The notes under the pieces: generated by a model | What the model saw: only the letters and a program-made list of their open reading frames with translations | Databases searched by the model: none | What the model was told of the DNA's origin: nothing | Part shown: one piece after another, positions 1 to 6,269 of the stretch | Layout: each line of letters starts with the position of its first letter | Position numbering within the stretch: position 1 is the first letter of the stretch | Source: UBA7985 sp002690455 | GTDB taxonomy: Bacteria; Pseudomonadota; Alphaproteobacteria; UBA7985 | Direction: 5' to 3' | DNA: 64,000 nucleotides | NCBI GenBank assembly: GCA_965662775.1 | Contig: CBFIIW010000002.1 | Span: forward strand, 161,013-225,012 | Made by a program: the position numbers and the translations under genes

Positions 1-431
1 GGTGCTGAGCCTGGCAAGGATGAACAGCCCAGAGTAGAGCGAGCATGACGCCCTCTTTCTCCAAAGACCTCGACCATCAGATCCGAGGCACCGTTTATGA
101 CCCAGGGTTGCGAGACAAACCCTGGCGTCGAGTTAACGAAGCCCACGAGTTTTACGATCTGTACGACCCGATCAAGGTCACCCTCGAGTGCCTCTCTAGC
201 CTGCGCCAAAATCGAGAGACCGCAGAGCCGAGCAAAAGCCTGGGCTTCTTCGATTTCGAGGTCTTCACCCAATCGGCCAATCTTGATTGATGTTCCATCC
301 ATTGCGACCTGCCCAGAGATAAACAGCAAGTTGCCCGTACGCACAGCCGGAACATAATTGGCAATAGGCGATGATACGTCTGGAAGGGTGATGCCGAGCA
401 TGCGCAGCTTCTCATTTATGGTGCCAGCCAT
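1..431 (-). CDS. RidA/YjgF-family protein (partial, runs off the left edge)
   Basis: Reading the minus strand from the ATG at 431 gives an open frame of 143 codons that reaches the window edge without a stop, so the C-terminus is missing. The product starts MAGTINEKLRMLGITLP and contains NYVPAVRTGNLLFISGQV, the N-terminal strand pattern of the RidA/YjgF/UK114 fold, followed by the helix EEAQAFARLCGLSILAQA and the segment VQIVKLVGFVNSTPGF. RidA proteins act in the cytoplasm, and canonical members deaminate reactive enamine/imine intermediates made by PLP enzymes. This sequence resembles the longer variant subgroup (about 150 residues) rather than archetypal RidA, so its substrate is uncertain. 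The 3' neighbour lies outside the window. Confidence 0.85.
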   Translation of the reverse strand, partial: MAGTINEKLRMLGITLPDVSSPIANYVPAVRTGNLLFISGQVAMDGTSIKIGRLGEDLEIEEAQAFARLCGLSILAQAREALEGDLDRVVQIVKLVGFVNSTPGFVSQPWVINGASDLMVEVFGERGRHARSTLGCSSLPGSA

Positions 432-497
432 AGCCGGTCTCCTCTCTCTGGTGAACAAACCTCCATCACAGTGGTAAAGCGCTCGGACACTGGGTGC

Positions 498-528
498 AAA
501 AAAAAGGAGGTGCGAACAACGCACCTCC
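498..528 (-). terminator. Rho-independent terminator (minus strand)
   Basis: On the minus strand GGAGGTGCG (528-520) and CGCACCTCC (514-506) form a 9-bp stem with a 5-nt loop, followed by eight T (505-498). The T-run exists only on the minus strand, so the orientation is clear. Confidence 0.8.
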
Positions 529-700
529 AGGAGGCTGCAAGAAGAGGGATCAAAAATCATGAGCTGTCGCTGAAAACTGCGAACCACCCGTGATAGGGAG
601 ATAGTACGCAACTGCAGTGCCAAAGCCAACGACTCGATACGAAAAATGTAATCAAAAATTTTATAACATACTGAAAAACATATAATCTTTTTTTACACTC
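498..700 (-). ncRNA. Candidate small RNA or remnant of a decayed gene
   Basis: A TATAAT box on the minus strand (707-702) would start a transcript near 695, and a 9-bp GC-rich hairpin followed by eight U ends it at 498, giving a transcript of about 200 nt. No neighbouring minus-strand gene explains this terminator, because ridA-like starts downstream of it at 431. The alternative is a gene remnant: the minus-strand frame 651-550 encodes a beta-strand-like peptide ending GGSQFSATAHDF and stop, with no start codon and an in-frame stop upstream at 654-652. No good -35 element is visible. The choice between RNA and remnant is open. Confidence 0.3.
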
Positions 701-938
701 AATTATAGACTCCTATCGTTTAAGCGAACACTTTCGGAGCAATACTATTTGTGCGGACGCTGGCGGGTTTGCAGACCAAGCCAACGTCCTCAATTCGCAG
801 TTGCCACATGCAAACCACCGTCGTTCTCAGGGTGGCTTGCGTTGGTCTGAACAGCGCTCTAGTCAGGTCGTGGACAAACAAAAAGACGCCGGTTCAGGTA
901 TACACCTGGCCGCACACCGGCAATGAAAGGACAAGGGA

Positions 939-1889
939 ATGGCTCGCAACAAAATCGCACTGGTCGGCGCCGGCAACATCGGTGGGACGCTTGCGCTTCT
1001 TGCTGGCATGAAAGACCTCGGCGACGTGGTCCTGCTCGACCTCGCTGACGGCATAGCAAAGGGCAAGGCGCTGGACATTGCCGAAGCCGCACCAGTCGAA
1101 GGTTTTGACGCCGCCATGATTGGCACAGGGGACTATGCCGAAATTGCTGGGGCAGACGTGGTAATCGTCACGGCCGGTGTAGCCCGTAAGCCAGGAATGA
1201 GCCGGGATGACCTCCTCGGGATCAATGTTAAGGTTATGAATGCCGTCGGCGCGGGCATTCGCGAGCACTGCCCTGATGCCTTCGTCATCTGCATCACCAA
1301 CCCGCTCGATGCGATGGTTAAGGTGCTTCAGGAAGCTTCCGGTTGCCCAACGCACAAGGTCGTCGGCATGGCGGGCGTCCTGGATAGCGCCCGCTTCCGC
1401 CATTTCCTCGCCGATGAAATGAACGTATCCGTCGAAGACGTCTCTGCCTTTGTCCTCGGTGGTCATGGGGATACGATGGTCCCCGTGCCCAACTACACCA
1501 CCGTCGCCGGAATTGACCTGCCGACACTGATTAAGATGGGCTGGATCACGCAGGAGCGCGTTGACGCCATCGTTGATCGCACCCGCAAGGGCGGCGGCGA
1601 GATTGTCGCCTTGCTCGGCACCGGCTCAGCCTTTTACGCGCCGGCATCCAGTGCCATTTCCATGGCTGAATCGTACCTCAGAGACAAAAAGCGGCTATTA
1701 CCCTGTGCAGCCTTCCTTAGCGGGCAGTACGGCGTACAAGACATGTACGTCGGCGTGCCGGTTATCATTGGTAAGGACGGGGTTGAACGCATCGTTGAAC
1801 TGCCCCTGAGCGCTGATGAAACAGCCATGTTCAATGCTTCAGTCGATGCTGTGAACGGCTTGAATGAGGCGGTTGCTGCGCTGGGCTGA
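939..1889 (+). CDS. mdh: Malate dehydrogenase (NAD-dependent)
   Basis: A 316-residue protein that oxidises malate to oxaloacetate with NAD in the TCA cycle, in the cytoplasm. The N-terminal Rossmann motif GAGNIGG is at residues 10-16. The substrate arginines sit in VARKPGMSR (R83, R89) and near DSARF (R152), with D149 beside the latter. The catalytic histidine is H176 in GGHGDTMVP. Length and motifs match the LDH-like MDH group typical of alphaproteobacteria. The ATG at 939 is preceded by AAGGACAAGGG, a good ribosome-binding site. It heads the mdh-sucC-sucD block, although 506 bp separate it from sucC, so it may be transcribed apart. A weak GC hairpin follows at 1913-1933. Confidence 0.97.
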   Translation: MARNKIALVGAGNIGGTLALLAGMKDLGDVVLLDLADGIAKGKALDIAEAAPVEGFDAAMIGTGDYAEIAGADVVIVTAGVARKPGMSRDDLLGINVKVMNAVGAGIREHCPDAFVICITNPLDAMVKVLQEASGCPTHKVVGMAGVLDSARFRHFLADEMNVSVEDVSAFVLGGHGDTMVPVPNYTTVAGIDLPTLIKMGWITQERVDAIVDRTRKGGGEIVALLGTGSAFYAPASSAISMAESYLRDKKRLLPCAAFLSGQYGVQDMYVGVPVIIGKDGVERIVELPLSADETAMFNASVDAVNGLNEAVAALG

Positions 1890-2395
1890 ACCACGGAAAG
1901 CATTTAATTGGCGGGGCCTTTCGTTTTGGCCCCATCAGGGGGTGGCTCTTTAACCCCAAGGCCCCAAGGCATCAATTAGCTGAAAGGCGACCTGCCACGA
2001 CAGAGTGGACCGGTCTGGCGTGCTGGCTCTATAGGCACCCCGCGCTTGTCCCGCCAGGACCTGAGCCAGCCCGGACGTTGAAGCGACTGTTCTGGTGTGA
2101 ATGTCACTGCCTGTTGGGCCTATTGAGGGCCACTCGCTTGTATTTCATCTACCCGAGCGAAAGCGCTCCCAGAGCCTTTGCCAACCTTCGTCTGGTGCCG
2201 TCCCCGCATGTCGCAGGCGCGACACCGCTAAGCAGGGAAATCGCATTGACCCACCGATCACCCGGCGTATGGTGAGCACGACTTCCGGGGCTCAAGCTAT
2301 GACGCATTTCACCGTGTCACGTCACTGAGTGCCGCCCCCCGCTGTTCCTGCGCGGATGGGGGAGAAACGATGCAGGACAGGGAGCCTTCCTCACC
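1890..2395. other. Intergenic region mdh-sucC
   Basis: This 506 bp region contains a GGGGCC/GGCCCC hairpin (1913-1933) just after mdh with no U-tract, which could act as a weak terminator or mRNA-end stabiliser. Short open frames around 2078-2328 have no ribosome-binding site and no recognisable product, so I read them as chance. A C-run/G-run pair near 2335-2361 could fold in the sucC leader. The sucC promoter is presumably here, but I cannot place it. Confidence 0.5.
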
Positions 2396-3598
2396 ATGAA
2401 CATCCATGAATATCAGGGCAAGGCACTGCTCCGTGATTACGGCGTAGCCGTACTCGAAGGAGTGGTTGCCTTTACCCCTGACGACGCTGTCGCGGCCGCT
2501 GAAAAGCTTGGTGGCCCCGTCTACGTCGTCAAATCCCAGATCCATGCAGGCGGCCGCGGAGCAGGCCACTTTGCCAACGATCCGGACCGGTCTACCGGCG
2601 GCGGCGTGCGCGTGGTCAAGTCGATTGATGCTGTCAAGGACGCCGCGCGTTTCATGCTCGGAAATACGCTGGTCACCAAGCAAACCGGACCCGAAGGCAA
2701 GGAAGTCAAGCGCCTCTACATCGAAGCCGGATGCGATATCGCCCGCGAGTTATACCTGTCGTTACTGGTCGATCGTGCTACCTCCCGCGTGACGATCGTG
2801 GCCTCGACGGAAGGTGGCATGGACATCGAAACTGTGGCTGAGGAAACCCCGGAAAAGATCATACAGGTCGACATTGATCCCGCCACTGGAATTCAAGGGC
2901 ACCACGCCCGTAGCATTGCCTTCAGCCTTGGGCTTGAAGGGGCGCAGGTCAAATCGGCAACGCGTTTTCTGATGGGTCTGTATAAGGCTTTCATCGATCT
3001 CGATTGTGCCATGGTGGAGATTAATCCGCTTGTGGTCACTGGGGCGGGGGAACTGGTTGCGCTGGACGCCAAAGTTGGCTTCGATGACAACGCGCTGTTC
3101 CGGCAGAAAGCGCTGGAAGAGCTACGCGATGAGGATGAGGAAGACGCTTCCGAACGCGAAGCAACGGCTTGGGACCTCAACTACGTCAAGCTGGACGGCG
3201 AGATCGGTTGCATGGTGAACGGTGCCGGTCTGGCCATGGCGACTATGGATATCATCAAGCTGCACGGCTCCGAACCGGCTAACTTCCTCGACGTCGGTGG
3301 CGGCGCCACCGAGGAACGAGTAACAGCAGCCTTCAAGATCATCCTGTCCGACCCTAACGTAAAGGGCATTTTGGTGAACATTTTCGGCGGGATCATGAAA
3401 TGCGATATTATCGCCAGTGGTGTCGTCGCTGCAGCCCGCGAGACTAGCCTGTCTGTCCCGCTGGTGGTCCGGCTCGAAGGCACCAACGTTGAAAAAGGGA
3501 AGGCAATTATGGCTGACTCAGGTCTTACCATCATCCCCGCTGACAACCTAGGCGATGCCGCCGATAAGATCACCCGAGCCGTCAGGGAGACCGCGTAA
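2396..3598 (+). CDS. sucC: Succinyl-CoA synthetase (ADP-forming), beta subunit
   Basis: A 400-residue subunit of succinyl-CoA ligase, which couples succinyl-CoA hydrolysis to ATP (or GTP) formation in the TCA cycle. The N-terminal half is an ATP-grasp domain, starting MNIHEYQGKALLRDYGV and including the nucleotide-binding QIHAGGRGAGHFANDP segment in its alphaproteobacterial form. The C-terminal half is the ligase/CoA domain with NFLDVGGGATEERV and NIFGGIMKCDIIA. No strong Shine-Dalgarno sequence precedes the ATG at 2396. sucD begins 3 nt after the stop, so the two subunits are co-transcribed and probably translated in a coupled way. Confidence 0.97.
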   Translation: MNIHEYQGKALLRDYGVAVLEGVVAFTPDDAVAAAEKLGGPVYVVKSQIHAGGRGAGHFANDPDRSTGGGVRVVKSIDAVKDAARFMLGNTLVTKQTGPEGKEVKRLYIEAGCDIARELYLSLLVDRATSRVTIVASTEGGMDIETVAEETPEKIIQVDIDPATGIQGHHARSIAFSLGLEGAQVKSATRFLMGLYKAFIDLDCAMVEINPLVVTGAGELVALDAKVGFDDNALFRQKALEELRDEDEEDASEREATAWDLNYVKLDGEIGCMVNGAGLAMATMDIIKLHGSEPANFLDVGGGATEERVTAAFKIILSDPNVKGILVNIFGGIMKCDIIASGVVAAARETSLSVPLVVRLEGTNVEKGKAIMADSGLTIIPADNLGDAADKITRAVRETA

Positions 3599-3600
3599 CC

Positions 3601-4476
3601 ATGGCAGTTCTGGTTGACAGCAACACCCGCGTTATCACGCAGGGTTTCACAGGCGCACAAGGTACCTTTCACTCTGAGCAGGCGCTGGCCTACGGCACGC
3701 AAGTTGTCGGCGGCGTGACCCCCGGCAAAGGCGGTCAAACCCACCTTGACCTACCAGTATTCAATACTGTGGCACAGGCCCATGAGGCGACAGATGCCAA
3801 CGCCTCAGTAATCTATGTGCCGCCTCCATTTGCCGCTGACTCAATCCTCGAAGCCATCGATGCCGGTATCGAGCTGGTCGTCTGTATCACCGAAGGCATA
3901 CCCGTACTCGATATGGTGCGGGTAAAGCGTGCATTGGACGGATCCAACACGCGGTTGATCGGCCCGAACTGTCCCGGGATCATCACCCCGGGCGCCTGCA
4001 AGATTGGCATTATGCCCGGCCACATTCATCAGCGTGGAAAGATCGGGATTGTGTCCCGCTCTGGCACTTTGACTTACGAAGCGGTGGCACAGACCACCGT
4101 GACTGGTCTGGGTCAGTCGACTTGCATCGGCATCGGTGGTGATCCAGTAAACGGCACTAACTTCATCGATTGTCTGGAACTGTTCCTAGATGATGAAGAG
4201 ACCGAGGGCATCATAATGATTGGCGAAATTGGTGGGTCAGCAGAAGAAGAGGCGGCAGCCTTCTTCGCCGCGCACCCGAACAAAAAACCCATTGCAGGCT
4301 TCATCGCGGGGGTTTCCGCCCCGCCCGGTAAGCGTATGGGCCACGCCGGCGCAATTATCGCAGGCGGGAAGGGTGATGCGGGTTCGAAGATCGCGGCAAT
4401 GCGATCGGCTGGTTTTGTGGTTGCTGACAGCCCTGCGCGACTGGGCGAAGCCATGTTGGAGGCCATGGGGCGCTAA
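3601..4476 (+). CDS. sucD: Succinyl-CoA synthetase, alpha subunit
   Basis: A 291-residue CoA-binding subunit that carries the phosphohistidine. The N-terminal CoA-binding Rossmann fold has QGFTGAQGTFHSEQALAYG, and GPNCPGIITPG is the family signature. The phosphorylated histidine is in the motif RMGHAGAIIAGGKGDAGSK near the C-terminus. Length equals that of E. coli SucD (about 290). It starts immediately downstream of sucC and is followed by a strong terminator at 4541-4583, so sucCD forms a closed unit separate from sucAB. Confidence 0.97.
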   Translation: MAVLVDSNTRVITQGFTGAQGTFHSEQALAYGTQVVGGVTPGKGGQTHLDLPVFNTVAQAHEATDANASVIYVPPPFAADSILEAIDAGIELVVCITEGIPVLDMVRVKRALDGSNTRLIGPNCPGIITPGACKIGIMPGHIHQRGKIGIVSRSGTLTYEAVAQTTVTGLGQSTCIGIGGDPVNGTNFIDCLELFLDDEETEGIIMIGEIGGSAEEEAAAFFAAHPNKKPIAGFIAGVSAPPGKRMGHAGAIIAGGKGDAGSKIAAMRSAGFVVADSPARLGEAMLEAMGR

Positions 4477-4540
4477 GGCTGCTCCCACTGGTCCCATGGA
4501 CCGTGACAGGTCCCGTGGCCATTTAACCGAGAACGATAGC

Positions 4541-4583
4541 AAAGGAGGCGGCTGCCGAAGACAACGGCGCCGCCTTCCTTTTT
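4541..4583 (+). terminator. Rho-independent terminator after sucD
   Basis: An arm containing AAGGAGGCGGC (4542-4552) pairs with GCCGCCTTCCTT (4569-4580), followed by a T-tract to 4583. It lies 65 nt after the sucD stop. Confidence 0.8.
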
Positions 4584-4654
4584 GGCTCATAGCCTCGGCT
4601 GACGATCTGGTACAGACTCAGCCCGTCGTCCTCGCTGCCAAAGGCTCTTTCCGT

Positions 4655-5800
4655 TCAGCCCTCTTGCTCGTCCAGTACGTATTCAAGCACTGAATTGAGG
4701 AAGTTGATACGCCCCTGCCGGGGAGAGACACGTGAGAGCACGGAAAGGGTCATATCGTAGCGAGGGATGTACAAGACAGTCTGCCCGCCCAGACCAATGG
4801 AGCCATAGCCTGCAACCATCTCACCGTTCAGCGGGAAGCGCACAAACCACGTCCCAAAGCCAAAACCCCAGTCTGGCGAGATCAACCGCGACTCAGCGCG
4901 GCGGAAGAACCGTCCCCGCCCCGATACCGGGCCTCGCATCTCGGCAACAAAGTCCGGTTCCACCTGATCCTCGATATCAACAGCGAGGAACCGGCCCAGC
5001 CGCCATAGATCACGGGAAGTCATGTGCAGACCATAGCCAGCCCGCACCGTCTGGGAGCTTGCTGCAGTATCCCACTGAGCCTCGAATTCAGCACCCATAG
5101 GCTGCCAGATTTTCTCGGTTATGATTTCATCGATTGACTGATCGTATGCGGCTTCCAGCCCGGCAGCCATGATCTGTGCGACCAGCGAGCTGTAGTGAAA
5201 CTCCGATCCCGGCTCGCGGGACTCGTCGAGCGCCGGCTCTTCAACCAGCGCGTCGAAGTCATCAGCCGCGAACAGGTCCACGGTATCAGAGTTAATCAGG
5301 TGAGGCGTTTCCATGTAGTCGAGGTTGGCGGTCATGGTCAGCAGGTGCCGCCAAGTAATGCCCGAGCCGCCGAACTGAGGCAGGTTAAGAGAAATGTATT
5401 GATCGACTGAGCGAATTTTGTCTTCTTCAAGGGCGGTGCCCACGGCGGCTGCAATCATCGTTGTTGAGATGCCATGCACGTTCCACAGCGTTTCAGGCTG
5501 GTGCTGGTGCAAGTACGTTTCGAGGATGACGTCATCACCCTGCGAGACGATCAGGCTGTGTACCGAATTGCGGCGCAGGAAACTGACCAATTCAACCGGC
5601 GCTTCAAGGCTAACTTCACCGAAGGGCCGTGTGAAGGTTGCCTGAGGCAGGGTGGTATAGGTGCCGTTCTCATTGAAGTTGCTGAGAAATAGCAGGCGCC
5701 CCATCTCCGAGCTTGCCGGACCGGTGGCTTCACAGCCTATGAAGACCAAAGCGAGCGCTGCGGCCGGGACGGCCACAGCTTTGCTGATGAAGTGTCGCAT
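4655..5800 (-). CDS. Lipoprotein related to class C beta-lactamase/serine hydrolase, catalytic motifs degenerate
   Basis: A 381-residue protein with a lipoprotein signal: hydrophobic residues 8-22 and a lipobox ending in C23 (FIGC). Residue 24 is not Asp, so outer-membrane sorting is expected. The body matches the beta-lactamase/penicillin-binding-like serine hydrolase fold (ALEEDKIRSVDQYI; TWRHLLTMTANLDY; PGSEFHYSS; GSIGLGGQTVLYIPRYD). In active relatives an S-x-x-K motif lies where this protein has G110-I-S-T113, and the second motif Y-x-N is Y203-S-S205. No lysine is available at the SxxK position, so hydrolase activity is doubtful. The gene is inverted between sucD and sucA and appears monocistronic. 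Confidence 0.8.
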   Translation of the reverse strand: MRHFISKAVAVPAAALALVFIGCEATGPASSEMGRLLFLSNFNENGTYTTLPQATFTRPFGEVSLEAPVELVSFLRRNSVHSLIVSQGDDVILETYLHQHQPETLWNVHGISTTMIAAAVGTALEEDKIRSVDQYISLNLPQFGGSGITWRHLLTMTANLDYMETPHLINSDTVDLFAADDFDALVEEPALDESREPGSEFHYSSLVAQIMAAGLEAAYDQSIDEIITEKIWQPMGAEFEAQWDTAASSQTVRAGYGLHMTSRDLWRLGRFLAVDIEDQVEPDFVAEMRGPVSGRGRFFRRAESRLISPDWGFGFGTWFVRFPLNGEMVAGYGSIGLGGQTVLYIPRYDMTLSVLSRVSPRQGRINFLNSVLEYVLDEQEG

Positions 5801-6269
5801 TCTGTATCCCTTGAAAACCAGTCGGGCTGCTGTTCAATCTCGGTTAAAAAATCTAGAGAGCCTGCGGTGATTCCGGCGATAATTGGGGGGCCGTGACGTG
5901 GGCAACTCTGCGTGGGGAAGTTAACCTAGAGACCGTGGTTCAGGCACGCTAAGTCTATGAAAAAAAGCATTTCTTTCCAACTTTTGCGCATAAGCAATGT
6001 TTATGGCGAGAATAACGAATCTGACTCAGATAATGTTCGAATCGATTCGGGACTCTCGTGCCGGGTTGAACCGCAGCACATGAGAAGTGGCAGTCTGTCT
6101 GCTGGAGCCCAGCCATGCGCCTCAGTCCATCCAGTGGTCGCATTTCAGCCACGGAGTGGCGCTTTTCTTTCACCGTGCTTGGGCGTAAACCTAATCGCTA
6201 AGGCATAAGTCACACCCCAACCCGCGGGCACGAGCCGGCTTGCGGCGATTGAAAAGAGACGGGAAACAA
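5801..6269. other. Intergenic region upstream of sucA (divergent with the lipoprotein gene)
   Basis: This 469 bp divergent region must hold the promoter for the lipoprotein gene and the sucAB promoter. A 12-bp perfect palindrome CGAATCGATTCG is at 6038-6049, a possible regulator site. A small hairpin GCCAC-GGA-GTGGC followed by a T-rich stretch is at 6148-6171, too short to call a terminator. An open frame at 5957-6208 begins MKKSISF but lacks a ribosome-binding site and codon bias, and is not called. Confidence 0.45.

Larger units (their letters stand above)
432..938. other. Intergenic region between ridA-like gene and mdh; AT-rich core with minus-strand terminator
   Basis: This 507 bp gap has no convincing protein gene. 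Bases 640-720 are clearly AT-richer than the surroundings. They hold a perfect TATAAT on the minus strand (707-702) and another on the plus strand (681-686). A strong minus-strand intrinsic terminator lies at 528-498. A minus-strand reading frame of 33 sense codons (651-553) without any start codon ends in TGA at 552-550, just before that terminator. The rest presumably carries the mdh promoter and leader. Confidence 0.6.

Noticed and set aside
894..1466. 190-codon minus-strand open frame over mdh
   Set aside because: Antisense to a clear mdh gene, with no recognisable product; a typical shadow frame in GC-rich coding DNA.
6148..6171. Small hairpin with T-rich tail before sucA
   Set aside because: Only a 5-bp stem with a 3-nt loop; too weak to call a terminator or attenuator.
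5957..6208. 83-codon frame starting MKKSISF upstream of sucA
   Set aside because: No ribosome-binding site, no family resemblance and no codon bias; it lies in a promoter region.
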